This document shows, piece after piece, positions 1 to 6,417 of a stretch of DNA of 9,906 bases; within the stretch, counting starts at the first letter, position 1; each line of letters begins with the position of its first letter. The position numbers and the translations under genes were made by a program. The stretch is from assembly GCA_001817635.1 (NCBI GenBank), contig MHIS01000003.1, positions 1-9,906 on the forward strand, given 5' to 3'. This DNA comes from Candidatus Colwellbacteria bacterium GWA2_46_10. GTDB lineage: Bacteria > Patescibacteriota > Minisyncoccia > UBA6257 > Colwellbacteraceae. The notes below the pieces were generated by a model. It was not told the origin of the DNA, made no database searches, and was given only the letters and a program-made list of their open reading frames with translations.

Positions 1-653
1 TCGATCTTGCTGGTTGTAAAGCAGATCATAGGCTCTAGAGCCAATACCATCCCCTCTTCAAGAAGCTCTCCCTCTCCGGGTTCTCCAAAATTGTATATCG
101 TTGGTTCTTCGTGTAGTTCATTTCCCACTCCGTGCCCGGTAAGGCCATCTATCACCTTGGCCCCGGCTCTCTTTGCGGTTTCCTCAATAGCGCGTCCTAT
201 ATCCCCCGTTGTGTTCCCCGGTTTCGCCTGAGCAATACCATTCTCTAGAGCTCTCCTTGTGATATTTATAAGCTCTTCATCCCTCTTGGATATTTGTCCT
301 ACCCCAACGGTGAGGGCGGCATCACTAATACCTCCTTGCCAATCCACACCTAGATCCAAACTCAAAATATCACCCTCCTTGAGTGCATATGAGTAAGGAG
401 TGCCGTGCACCACTACGTGGTTCAGAGAAGTACACAGAGCATATCCGTACGGTTTTCTAGCACCGGTCGGTTTATATCCTAGAAAAGCAGGTTTCCCTCC
501 GTGCTCTCGTATTGAAACCTGAGCGAATTCTTCAAGCTCTAACAGATTGACTCCCGGTCTCGCCATTTTTTGGAGTTTGCGCAAAACATCTGCAAGAATT
601 CTTGCAGATTGCCTGATTTTCTTGACTTGCTCTGGAGTTTTTACGTATTCCAT
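1..653 (-). CDS. map: Methionine aminopeptidase, type I (3' end missing)
   Basis: This cytosolic metalloprotease removes the initiator methionine from new proteins. The first 217 residues are in the window and the frame runs off the edge at position 1. Reading the minus strand from the ATG at 653 gives the expected metal ligands: D100 and D111 (spaced 11, as in the E. coli enzyme), H174 in LTGHGVGNELHEEP, and E207 in LALEPM. H83 in VVHGTP and H181 match the substrate-site histidines. The fifth ligand, a C-terminal glutamate, lies beyond the window. There is no SH3-like or zinc-finger N-terminal extension, so this is the short bacterial form. The ATG directly follows the adk TAG stop (654-656) with no spacing and no clear ribosome-binding site, which suggests coupled translation. 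In many bacteria infA and rpmJ come next. Confidence 0.96.
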   Translation of the reverse strand, partial: MEYVKTPEQVKKIRQSARILADVLRKLQKMARPGVNLLELEEFAQVSIREHGGKPAFLGYKPTGARKPYGYALCTSLNHVVVHGTPYSYALKEGDILSLDLGVDWQGGISDAALTVGVGQISKRDEELINITRRALENGIAQAKPGNTTGDIGRAIEETAKRAGAKVIDGLTGHGVGNELHEEPTIYNFGEPGEGELLEEGMVLALEPMICFTTSKI

Positions 654-1238
654 CTAGAGATGTTGTTTGATGCTTTCAAAAACTTCCTCGGGAGAAGGTA
701 TACCGTCTATATCTATAACGTTGTAGCCTTGGGCTTTGATGGCCTCGATCGTGGGGGCCACCGATTTTCCGTATTGATCTTCATACCTAGATTTAATAGT
801 CTCTGGGGTGTCATCTACTCGACCATCTTCACGCTTCATATTTCTCTTTATGGATTCCTCCAAAGGTATATGAATACGGAAAATCAATATATTTTCCATC
901 CCGTACGTGTCGCGAAGCATATGCATTAGCCCATCATCGCCAGAACCAAAAGCTTCAATGGTGCTTTTTGGGGAACTACTTAGAACAACGCTTTTTTGAG
1001 AGGCAAAAACTTCCTTGATATCTCCCAAAACCATCTTCAAAGTTTTGTTGGGGTCCAAAAGTTTGCCGACCGCATATCCTTCAACATATCCTTTATCCAA
1101 CACCTCACCCCTTGCTAAGCGTTCTCTGATTTTGGCGCCGGTATCGTACCAAACTCCTCCGATGTATTCGGCAACGAGCTTGGCCTGAGTTCCCTTTCCA
1201 GATCCGGGAGGCCCCGTGATGATTATTGCTCTAGACAT
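654..1238 (-). CDS. adk: Adenylate kinase, short-LID form with altered AMP-site motif
   Basis: Adenylate kinase interconverts ATP + AMP and 2 ADP in the cytosol. The protein has 194 residues. The P-loop GPPGSGKGT is at 9-17, the TG-x-x-x-R segment at 33-38 keeps the AMP-site arginine (R38), and the LID region is short (about 131-151, KRNMKREDGRVDDTPETIKSR with R132, R140 and R151), resembling cytosolic AK1 or UMP/CMP kinases. The long zinc-finger-like LID of most bacterial enzymes is missing. The usual DGFPRT motif reads SSSPKST (87-93), so the conserved aspartate and arginine are replaced by S87 and K91, and the usual TGD reads TGA. Position between secY and map is the normal place for adk, so adenylate kinase is the best call, but a shifted nucleoside monophosphate preference is possible. 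The start at 1238 is the only ATG before the P-loop; a weak GAGTG lies upstream inside a predicted hairpin. Confidence 0.92.
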   Translation of the reverse strand: MSRAIIITGPPGSGKGTQAKLVAEYIGGVWYDTGAKIRERLARGEVLDKGYVEGYAVGKLLDPNKTLKMVLGDIKEVFASQKSVVLSSSPKSTIEAFGSGDDGLMHMLRDTYGMENILIFRIHIPLEESIKRNMKREDGRVDDTPETIKSRYEDQYGKSVAPTIEAIKAQGYNVIDIDGIPSPEEVFESIKQHL

Positions 1239-1275
1239 TTCACTCTAAGTTTACGAATTAATACTCAAAGTGAAA
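1238..1275 (-). promoter_or_regulatory. Predicted RNA hairpin in the secY-adk gap
   Basis: On the minus-strand transcript the arm at 1275-1263 (UUUCACUUUGAGU) can pair along all 13 positions with the arm at 1250-1238 (ACUUAGAGUGAAA), using two G-U wobbles, around a 12-base loop. On the opposite strand the two wobbles become C/A mismatches, so the structure favours the sense RNA. The 3' arm contains the only Shine-Dalgarno-like bases before adk (GAGUG) and ends with the A of the adk AUG. No U-run follows, so it is not a typical terminator. A role in adk translation is inference. Confidence 0.5.
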
Positions 1276-1278
1276 AGG

Positions 1279-2550
1279 TTAAATATTTTCGTATTCTCTG
1301 ACGGTAACCTGGGATTCTATTTGTTTGGCTACATCGAGGGCAACCGCCACCACGATCAAGATAGATGTACCCCCAATTGTCAGCACCTGCGTGCCGGTGA
1401 GGGCTTGAGTTGCAATGGGTAGCACGGCTATCAACCCCAGAGCGGTAGCGCCAAAGAGAGTAACCCTCTGAACCACACTTTTGAGGTAGATGGCGGTTGG
1501 AACACCCGGCCTAATGCCGGGGATGAAGCCTCCGCTGCGCTGTAGATTCTTGGAGATCTCTTGGGGATCGAAGGTAATACCTATGTAAAAATAGGTAAAG
1601 ATAAAAACCAAGATGAAATAAAGTAAACCGTAAATCAATTGATTATTGGTCAAAACCGATGTGAACGTCATTACCTTTTGTCCCAGATCATACGAAAAAG
1701 CGGCAATGATCTGTCCGATGAATTGAGGGAAAAGTAACAGTGAGATAGCGAAAATAATGGGGATCACTCCCGCTTGTCCCACGCGCAAAGGCAGATAGCT
1801 AGAAACTCCTCCGTAGAGCTTGTTCCCCCTAACTCTCCTTGCGTAAGAAACAGGAACCTTGCGCTCTCCTTCATTCATCATGACAATACCTCCAATTACA
1901 ACCAGCGCGAGCACTACAAAAGAGAGATAGGTCGTAATGTCGCTCGGTTGGTATGAAACGATGGCGTTTCTTAGCGCTATAGGCAGACCGCTTACGATAC
2001 CCGCCATAATCAAGATAGATGTGCCGTTCCCTATTTTCTGCTCATCTATCAGTTCACCAAGCCAGACTAAAAACATAGATCCGGCTACTATCACCAAAAC
2101 ATTCATAAAAGTTTCTCCGAGGGTGAATTGTTGTATGATCCCTTGATTTGAAAGAAGCTTCAAAAATCCAAAACCGCTGGAAGCGGCAAGTGGCACCGTC
2201 AAATACCTGGAGTACCTGTTAAATTTGGCCTTCCCCGCTTCACCTTCTTCGTAATACATCTCTTTTAACCTAGGGAAGATCATGGTTAAAAGCTGCATGA
2301 TAATGACTGCCGTGATGTAGGGCCCAAGACCGAGCATCGCTATGGATAAATTCGATAACGCGCCTCCCGAGAATATGTTAAGAAATCCAAAGAACTGGTT
2401 TGAACCAAAGAATTGCGCTAACGCATCATGGTTCACTCCAGGGATCGGGACGTTAGCCAAAAGCCTAAATACAATGAGGATGACTGCAATAATGAGCAGT
2501 TTGCGCCTCATATCCGCGAACTTAAAAGCGCCGATTAGTCTTTTAATCAT
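1279..2550 (-). CDS. secY: Protein translocase subunit SecY
   Basis: SecY forms the membrane channel of the Sec translocon, with SecE and SecG, and passes unfolded preproteins from the ribosome or SecA. The protein has 423 residues, slightly shorter than the usual 430-445. The sequence shows about ten hydrophobic segments, the plug region FSGGALSNLSI (60-70) after TM1, the family signature GLGPYITAVIIMQLL (74-88), the cytosolic loop GERKVPVSYARRV (228-240) and the GFIPGIRPG loop (341-349). The C-terminal tail VTVREYENI is basic-acidic and typical. The ATG overlaps the rplO stop as ATGA (4 bases). An AAGG lies five bases before the start, one of the few Shine-Dalgarno-like sites in the window. 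Sitting after L15 in the spc operon is the standard location. No part appears missing. Confidence 0.98.
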   Translation of the reverse strand: MIKRLIGAFKFADMRRKLLIIAVILIVFRLLANVPIPGVNHDALAQFFGSNQFFGFLNIFSGGALSNLSIAMLGLGPYITAVIIMQLLTMIFPRLKEMYYEEGEAGKAKFNRYSRYLTVPLAASSGFGFLKLLSNQGIIQQFTLGETFMNVLVIVAGSMFLVWLGELIDEQKIGNGTSILIMAGIVSGLPIALRNAIVSYQPSDITTYLSFVVLALVVIGGIVMMNEGERKVPVSYARRVRGNKLYGGVSSYLPLRVGQAGVIPIIFAISLLLFPQFIGQIIAAFSYDLGQKVMTFTSVLTNNQLIYGLLYFILVFIFTYFYIGITFDPQEISKNLQRSGGFIPGIRPGVPTAIYLKSVVQRVTLFGATALGLIAVLPIATQALTGTQVLTIGGTSILIVVAVALDVAKQIESQVTVREYENI

Positions 2551-2810
2551 TGTGCCTTAGCTTTTGTTTCCGTTTTCGCCTTTGGGGCTCCCCTTTGCTT
2601 TTTAGATCTTTTCTTGGGTCCGATATTGCGTGAACCCCTTAACTTTGGAATCTGTTGGATCAAATCGCGTGTACCCGGCCTGATTTTTCTTCCGGCCCTT
2701 GAGCTTTGTCCTTTAATCCCTTTTCCAGAATATGTGCCGCGCTTACCCCCACGTCCAATACGTTTTTTACCTCTAGATTTATGCGTGGGTTGTAAGGTGT
2801 GTAGCTGCAT
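2547..2810 (-). CDS. rplO: 50S ribosomal protein L15 (uL15), lacking the C-terminal domain
   Basis: L15 is a large-subunit protein whose extended N-terminal part threads into 23S rRNA during late assembly. This copy has 87 residues against about 145 in typical bacteria. The N-terminal part is clear: HTLQPTHKSRGKKRIGRGGK (4-23), then SGKGIKGQSSRAGRKIRPG (28-46) and IPKLRG (54-59). After that the protein ends in a lysine-rich tail (about 60-87) and a TGA stop. The globular C-terminal domain is absent. It is not an obvious frameshift, because secY begins inside the stop as ATGA and leaves no room for a remnant. The start overlaps the rpsE stop as TAATG, so L30 is not encoded between them. I infer that the remaining arm still binds rRNA. 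Confidence 0.93.
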   Translation of the reverse strand: MQLHTLQPTHKSRGKKRIGRGGKRGTYSGKGIKGQSSRAGRKIRPGTRDLIQQIPKLRGSRNIGPKKRSKKQRGAPKAKTETKAKAQ

Positions 2811-3313
2811 TATTTAGAAACCCTAAGGCTTTTCAATGCCTCTATTGTGGCAAGAGCGTTAGTTAGCTTGTTGGAGGTGCTCCCGAGACACTTAGCGGTT
2901 ACATTCTGGATACCCGCTAATTTCAGCACTAACCGAGGAGAACCGCCGGCCATCAGTCCGTGTCCTGCGGGAGCGGGTTTAATAAGAACCCTGGCGGCGC
3001 TGAACTTTGCCTCCACCTCATGTAGGATACTCCCTTCGTTCAATTTAATCTCGATCATATTCCTCTTGGCCTTAGCTTTGGCCTTAGCGATAGAACTTTC
3101 CACATCCAATCCCTTAGCTACCCCCACGCCAACCTTGCCTTTCCCGTTGCCGAGCAGAACGGTTGCTCGAAAACGGAACCTTTTACCGCCGGACATAACC
3201 CTAGTAACCCTTCTAAGGTCAATTACCTGTTCCTGAAATTCCTGGACCCTGTTTTCTCTAATGGGTCTGCGGGAATCTCTTCCGCCTCTCCTGTTTTTCC
3301 TTCCTTCTTCCAT
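2810..3313 (-). CDS. rpsE: 30S ribosomal protein S5 (uS5)
   Basis: S5 sits on the back of the 30S subunit near the mRNA entry and helps decoding accuracy and helicase activity. The 167-residue protein starts with a basic, arginine-rich stretch (1-22), followed by the N-terminal double-stranded RNA-binding-like domain with RVTRVMSGGKRFRFRA (35-50) and GNGKGKVGVGVAKGLD (55-70), then the C-terminal domain with APAGHGLMAGGSPRLVLKLA (114-133) and a GST motif at 144-146. Length and motif order are normal. The ATG at 3313 lies one base after the rplR stop. The stop overlaps the rplO start by one base (TAATG), where rpmD would be expected. Confidence 0.98.
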   Translation of the reverse strand: MEEGRKNRRGGRDSRRPIRENRVQEFQEQVIDLRRVTRVMSGGKRFRFRATVLLGNGKGKVGVGVAKGLDVESSIAKAKAKAKRNMIEIKLNEGSILHEVEAKFSAARVLIKPAPAGHGLMAGGSPRLVLKLAGIQNVTAKCLGSTSNKLTNALATIEALKSLRVSK

Positions 3314-3314
3314 T

Positions 3315-3656
3315 TTATACTTCTAGCCCAGCTTCCCTTGCTCCATCAACTGCGGCTTTGACCCGACCGTGATATCTGTAGTGTCCGCGATCAAAAACCG
3401 CTCTTTTAAAACCAGCCTTTATAGCCCTAGTAGCAATAAGCTTGCCCGCCTCCTCCGACGCTTGGGTTTTTCCCTTAGCCGTCTTTACCTCTTTGGTAGT
3501 AGCCATAACTAGGGTTTTACCTTCGACATCGTTAATAAGCTGCAATTCAATACTGCGATTGCTTCTGAATACGGTTAAACGAGGCCTTTCCGCCGTCCCT
3601 CTGATTTTGGCTCGAACCCGCCTCCCGCGCAATATTTTCTGTATGTTGCGATTCAT
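3315..3656 (-). CDS. rplR: 50S ribosomal protein L18 (uL18)
   Basis: L18 binds 5S rRNA, with L5, and anchors it in the central protuberance of the large subunit. The 113-residue protein has a short basic N-terminus (RGRRVRAKIRGTAERPRLTV), then a typical strand region VFRSNRSIELQLIND, and the conserved C-terminal end VFDRGHYRYHGRVKAAVDGA followed by REAGLEV. Length is near the family's usual 115-120, with the N-terminal basic arm a little short. The ATG at 3656 follows the rplF stop after two bases, and the stop is one base before rpsE, which fits translational coupling. No good Shine-Dalgarno sequence is visible. Confidence 0.97.
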   Translation of the reverse strand: MNRNIQKILRGRRVRAKIRGTAERPRLTVFRSNRSIELQLINDVEGKTLVMATTKEVKTAKGKTQASEEAGKLIATRAIKAGFKRAVFDRGHYRYHGRVKAAVDGAREAGLEV

Positions 3657-3658
3657 TT

Positions 3659-4204
3659 TTATGCAGACGTTGTTCCTGCTTTCTTGCCAGCCTTTCTCTT
3701 CACAACCTCATTTTCATACCTGATTCCCTTTCCCTTATACGGTTCGGGCTTACGGTATTTCCTGATCGAGGCCGTAACCTCTCCTACCAAACCTTTATCT
3801 GCTCCGCTGATCGTGATCTTGTTAGCATCCACGACAGCAGAAATACCCTCGGGCATAGCATACTTGATGGGGTGGGAAAACCCTAGGTTCAGCACTATGG
3901 TATCTCCCTCCATGGCGGCCCTGTATCCCACACCCTCTATGAGAAGGGTCTTTGTATATCCTTCCTTTGACCCGATTACCGCGTTTTCAGTTAGAGCACG
4001 CGCAGTCCCCCAGTTGCTTATTGTTTGTTTGGCGTCATTTTTGGCTGTGAAAAATACCTGGCCTTCTTTGATCTCAACGGCGATGCCGGGGAGCATAGGA
4101 ACGGTCAAGGTTGCCTTCGGGCCCTTCACTTCCAAATGATCCTCTTTGATCTCGACAGTAACGCCCTCGAGAATATTTACTGGTTTTTTCCCGATTTTGC
4201 TCAT
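3659..4204 (-). CDS. rplF: 50S ribosomal protein L6 (uL6)
   Basis: L6 has two copies of the same fold and sits near the factor-binding site of the large subunit, contacting 23S rRNA close to the sarcin-ricin loop. The 181-residue protein begins MSKIGKKPVNI, with the first domain over about 1-80 and the second over 81-175, ending in the conserved PEPYKGKGIRYENEVVKRKA (154-173). The frame is open upstream to an ATG at 4303, but that region is the 3' part of rpsH. The ATG at 4204 is preferred because it starts the conserved SxIGKxP motif and lies one base after the rpsH stop, the spacing seen throughout this operon. Confidence 0.97.
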   Translation of the reverse strand: MSKIGKKPVNILEGVTVEIKEDHLEVKGPKATLTVPMLPGIAVEIKEGQVFFTAKNDAKQTISNWGTARALTENAVIGSKEGYTKTLLIEGVGYRAAMEGDTIVLNLGFSHPIKYAMPEGISAVVDANKITISGADKGLVGEVTASIRKYRKPEPYKGKGIRYENEVVKRKAGKKAGTTSA

Positions 4205-4205
4205 G

Positions 4206-4589
4206 TTACCAAATTTCAAAAAGTACCTTTCCGCCAACTTTTTGCCTTTTCGCCTCGCCTCCTTCAAATACTCCCTTAGGGGTAGAGACAACGTAGTGTC
4301 CATATCCTTGGTGAGAACTCTTTAGAGCTCTATAGCCGGAATATATATTCCTCGATGGAATGCTCGTAAACTTGAAATTAGTGATGGCTGGTTTGCCTCG
4401 CTCAATGTATTTGAGCTTGATGTCGATGATCCTTTTCACTCCCCTCCCTTTTCTTTGAAGAGAATCTATGTATCCCATCTTTGCCAACACTTCCAAAACG
4501 CTCATATCAAAAGTGGAATAGGGCACCTTTACCTTCTGTTTGCCCCTCATTAGAGCGTTTTTGATTCTAGTTAGAGTATCTTGATACAT
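4206..4589 (-). CDS. rpsH: 30S ribosomal protein S8 (uS8)
   Basis: S8 binds the central domain of 16S rRNA early in 30S assembly. In E. coli it also represses the spc operon by binding its mRNA; no such target was recognised here. The protein has 127 residues, close to the usual 130. It begins MYQDTLTRIKNALMRGKQKV and shows SVLEVLAKMGYID in the N-terminal domain and YVVSTPKGVFEGGEAKRQKV followed by GGKVLFEIW in the C-terminal domain. The common STSKG reads STPKG. An in-frame ATG at 4673 would add 28 residues overlapping rpsN, which do not look like S8. The ATG at 4589, one base after the rpsN TAA, gives the expected N-terminus. Confidence 0.96.
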   Translation of the reverse strand: MYQDTLTRIKNALMRGKQKVKVPYSTFDMSVLEVLAKMGYIDSLQRKGRGVKRIIDIKLKYIERGKPAITNFKFTSIPSRNIYSGYRALKSSHQGYGHYVVSTPKGVFEGGEAKRQKVGGKVLFEIW

Positions 4590-4590
4590 A

Positions 4591-4776
4591 TTACCAGGAT
4601 GCTTTTTTAACTCCGGGAATACGGCCTCGACTGGCCAACTCTCTAAAACAAATACGGCATAGATCAAAATCACGCATATACCCGCGTCTGCGCCCGCATC
4701 GAAAACAACGCCTAATGATCCGAGAACTGAATTTCGGTGTCTTTAACGCCCTGGCTATTTGTGATTTCTTGGCCAT
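4591..4776 (-). CDS. rpsN: 30S ribosomal protein S14, zinc-binding type (uS14)
   Basis: S14 is a late-assembling protein of the 30S head. The 61-residue protein is the short zinc form: C24-x-x-C27 and C40-x-x-C43 form the four-cysteine site, within RRCFRCGRRRGYMRDFDLCR. It ends in the typical ELASRGRIPGVKKASW. All cysteines are present, so this is the C+ form rather than the longer zinc-free one, and its function should need zinc. The ATG lies two bases after the rplE stop. A weak AAGAGG lies about 15 bases upstream, farther than ideal. Confidence 0.98.
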   Translation of the reverse strand: MAKKSQIARALKTPKFSSRIIRRCFRCGRRRGYMRDFDLCRICFRELASRGRIPGVKKASW

Positions 4777-4778
4777 CT

Positions 4779-5270
4779 TTATTTCTTAACCTCTTCTTTC
4801 TCAAAAGGAATGTTTAACTTATCGAATACGGCTCTGGCCTGTTCCTTGTTTTTCGTGCCCGATACCAAGGTTACCTGAAAACCGAAATCGAACTTTGATT
4901 CCTCAGGAGAAATTTCAGGGAAAACAGTATGTTCGCGGAAACCTATTGTCAAATTACCCGCATTATCAATTTGCTTTGGATCAATGCCCCTAAAGTCTCG
5001 AACGCGAGGGAGAGCGACGTTAACCATACGCGCCAGAAAGTCTCGCATGCGTTTGCCTCTTAGGGTGACCTTCAAACCAACCATATTGCCTTCACGCAGC
5101 TTAAATCCGGCAATGGATTGCTTGGCTGGTCGAGGTTGAGGCTTTTGTCCAGTTATGGCTGCAATATCTTTGGTGATCTCGGGTAAAATACTATTCTCAA
5201 ACTGAGCGTTTTGCCTAAGCTTACCTACCCCGATCCCCACTACTATTTTTTCTAGATCTTTGCTTTGCAT
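4779..5270 (-). CDS. rplE: 50S ribosomal protein L5 (uL5), short N-terminus
   Basis: L5 binds 5S rRNA in the central protuberance and contacts the P-site tRNA and the S13 bridge. The protein has 163 residues against about 179 in most bacteria. It starts MQSKDLEKIVVGIGVGKLRQ, so it enters almost at once the strand that is normally preceded by an N-terminal helix of about 20 residues. The rest is conserved: QKPQPRPAKQSIAGFKLREG, the RDFRGIDPKQID region and GFREHTVFPEI. A TAA lies two codons upstream in frame (5274-5276), so no longer start exists. The gene overlaps the end of rplX by 19 bases. The C-terminus ends in NIPFEKEEVKK. Confidence 0.96.
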   Translation of the reverse strand: MQSKDLEKIVVGIGVGKLRQNAQFENSILPEITKDIAAITGQKPQPRPAKQSIAGFKLREGNMVGLKVTLRGKRMRDFLARMVNVALPRVRDFRGIDPKQIDNAGNLTIGFREHTVFPEISPEESKFDFGFQVTLVSGTKNKEQARAVFDKLNIPFEKEEVKK

Positions 5271-5572
5271 TTCTTACAATGTCTTTCCCTTTTATCACCC
5301 TTTATCAAAAACCACACCCTGGTTGGCTTATTGCAGGAAGAACATAACGCCTGGACGTTCTCTATCCTCACCGCAGATGGAATGGAAACTATTTGGCCCT
5401 TTTCTCCCTGCTTTTTGGGACGCAAGTTCTTCTTGATGAGGTTAAGGCCATCCACCACAATTCTTTGCTTGGCTGGATATACCTTCAAGACCTTGGCTGA
5501 TTTGCCAACGTCTTTGCCTTTCAACATCACCACCTTATCTCCCTTTTTGATTTTCATCTTGTTGCCAACCAT
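5252..5572 (-). CDS. rplX: 50S ribosomal protein L24 (uL24)
   Basis: L24 starts assembly of the large subunit and lies beside the exit of the peptide tunnel. The 106-residue protein has an N-terminal KOW motif (KIKKGDKVVMLKGKDVGKSA, about 7-26), the central GLNLIKKNLRPKKQGEKGQI segment, and a C-terminal ribbon with C77-x-x-C80 and C99-x-x-C102, a possible metal site seen in many bacterial L24 proteins. The ATG at 5572 lies three bases after the rplN stop. A second ATG at 5557 (MKIKKGD) matches the usual family N-terminus and is a real alternative; the upstream one was kept because of the tight gene spacing. The 3' end overlaps rplE. Confidence 0.95.
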   Translation of the reverse strand: MVGNKMKIKKGDKVVMLKGKDVGKSAKVLKVYPAKQRIVVDGLNLIKKNLRPKKQGEKGQIVSIPSAVRIENVQALCSSCNKPTRVWFLIKGDKRERHCKKCKAKI

Positions 5573-5575
5573 GTT

Positions 5576-5947
5576 TTAGATAATTTCTTGAGCCAACGAG
5601 GCTATCTTATCGTATCCTTTATCCTTGATCTCCCGGGGAATTGGACCAAAAACCCTGGTACCCCTAGGGTCCTTCTTCCCTTTTTCAATGATGACCACCG
5701 CGTTCTCGTCAAATCTCACGTATGTTCCATCCTTTCTGTGCAAAGGAGCCCTGGTCCTAACTACCACCGCATATACAATTTCTTTCTTCTTGAGAAGTTT
5801 GCGAGGCTCCGCTATTTGCACAGAAGCAATGACTAAATTACCAATATTGGCGTGTTTTCGGTTACTCCCCCCCAACACCCTAAAACAGCGCACAACCTTG
5901 GCGCCCGAGTTATCGGCTACTTTTAAAATGGTGCCTTCCTGGATCAT
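5576..5947 (-). CDS. rplN: 50S ribosomal protein L14 (uL14)
   Basis: L14 is at the subunit interface, forms bridges to 16S rRNA and is the docking site for the silencing factor RsfS. The 123-residue protein is of normal length and highly conserved: MIQEGTILKVADNSGAKVVR at the start, then RCFRVLGGSNRK, VVVRTRAPLHRKDGTYVRFD and ENAVVIIEKGKKDPRGTRVF followed by GPIPREI. The ATG overlaps the rpsQ stop as ATGA. No unusual change is seen. Confidence 0.98.
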   Translation of the reverse strand: MIQEGTILKVADNSGAKVVRCFRVLGGSNRKHANIGNLVIASVQIAEPRKLLKKKEIVYAVVVRTRAPLHRKDGTYVRFDENAVVIIEKGKKDPRGTRVFGPIPREIKDKGYDKIASLAQEII

Positions 5948-6207
5948 GACGTTTTCTTTTCTTTAACGAAACCGATGACCTTCCAACGTTTTTCCTTGGA
6001 TAGAGGTCTCGTTTCTTGAATTATCACCTCATCTCCCTCCTTATACTTATCTTCCTCATCATGAGCTTTGAATCTGGAGGTTTGTTTGAAATACTTGTGG
6101 TATTTAGGGTGTTTCTTGTCAGTTACCACAGCTACCACAACCGTACGCTGCATCTTGTCTGAGACAACGGTACCTTTGAGTTTACGGCTTTTCTTAATGT
6201 CTTCCAT
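5944..6207 (-). CDS. rpsQ: 30S ribosomal protein S17 (uS17)
   Basis: S17 is a primary 16S rRNA-binding protein of the 30S body with an OB fold. The 87-residue protein shows LKGTVVSDKMQRTVVVAVVT (10-29), the HPKYHKYFKQTSRFKAHDEE stretch (33-52), and the strand EGDEVIIQETRPLSKEKRWK (57-76). A GTG at 6219 would add four residues and overlap rpmC. The ATG at 6207 is preferred because it lies one base after the rpmC stop and has AGGTGG eight bases upstream. The gene ends in a TGA that overlaps the rplN start. Confidence 0.96.
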   Translation of the reverse strand: MEDIKKSRKLKGTVVSDKMQRTVVVAVVTDKKHPKYHKYFKQTSRFKAHDEEDKYKEGDEVIIQETRPLSKEKRWKVIGFVKEKKTS

Positions 6208-6208
6208 G

Positions 6209-6409
6209 TTATTTTCCACCTATATTACGCATGAAGGTCAAAATGCGAGCGATTTTTTTCTTGGTTTCTTTCGCCTTGGCGATGTTTTTTACTTTCCCGG
6301 CGGCCAATTCAAACTGCAAGCCTCTTAGCTCATCCCTCGATGAAGCAAGATCCTTACGTAGATCCGCTTCCGTCTTCTTGCTCATTTTTTGAATTTCATT
6401 CTTTCTCAT
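6209..6409 (-). CDS. rpmC: 50S ribosomal protein L29 (uL29)
   Basis: L29 is a small helical hairpin protein near the tunnel exit, next to L23, where chaperones and the translocon dock. The 66-residue protein shows the two-helix pattern, with SSRDELRGLQFELAAGKVKN at the first helix and turn and KAKETKKKIARILTFMRNIG in the second helix. The N-terminal stretch MRKNEIQKMSKKTEADLRKD is slightly longer than usual, and an internal ATG (MSKKTEADL) is a possible start. There are eight bases between the rplP stop and this start, the second largest gap in the window. Confidence 0.95.
   Translation of the reverse strand: MRKNEIQKMSKKTEADLRKDLASSRDELRGLQFELAAGKVKNIAKAKETKKKIARILTFMRNIGGK
6216..6221 (-). 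promoter_or_regulatory. Shine-Dalgarno sequence of rpsQ
   Basis: AGGTGG on the minus strand lies eight bases before the ATG at 6207, inside the last codons of rpmC. It is the clearest ribosome-binding site in the window and decides the rpsQ start in favour of 6207 over the GTG at 6219. It could be a chance product of the glycine codons at the end of L29. Confidence 0.5.
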
Positions 6410-6417
6410 AATGTAGG

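Noticed and set aside
31..42. Perfect 12-base palindrome GGCTCTAGAGCC
   Set aside because: It lies in conserved map codons (LALEP region), has no loop or neighbouring copies, and is compatible with chance; a regulator site there has no other support.
1238..1275. Hairpin as a rho-independent terminator after secY
   Set aside because: In the transcript the stem is followed by the adk start and not by a U-run, and the operon order secY-adk-map is usually cotranscribed.
2547..2550. UGA recoded as glycine, as in SR1 and Gracilibacteria
   Set aside because: TGA ends rpsQ and rplO exactly at overlapping starts of the next genes, and no in-frame TGA occurs inside conserved regions of the proteins.
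3684..4139. Plus-strand open frame of 151 codons opposite rplF
   Set aside because: It is the antisense shadow of a highly conserved ribosomal gene and resembles no known family.
4205..4303. Longer N-terminus for L6 starting at 4303
   Set aside because: The extra 33 residues overlap rpsH in another frame and are unlike L6; the family starts at MSKIGKKP.
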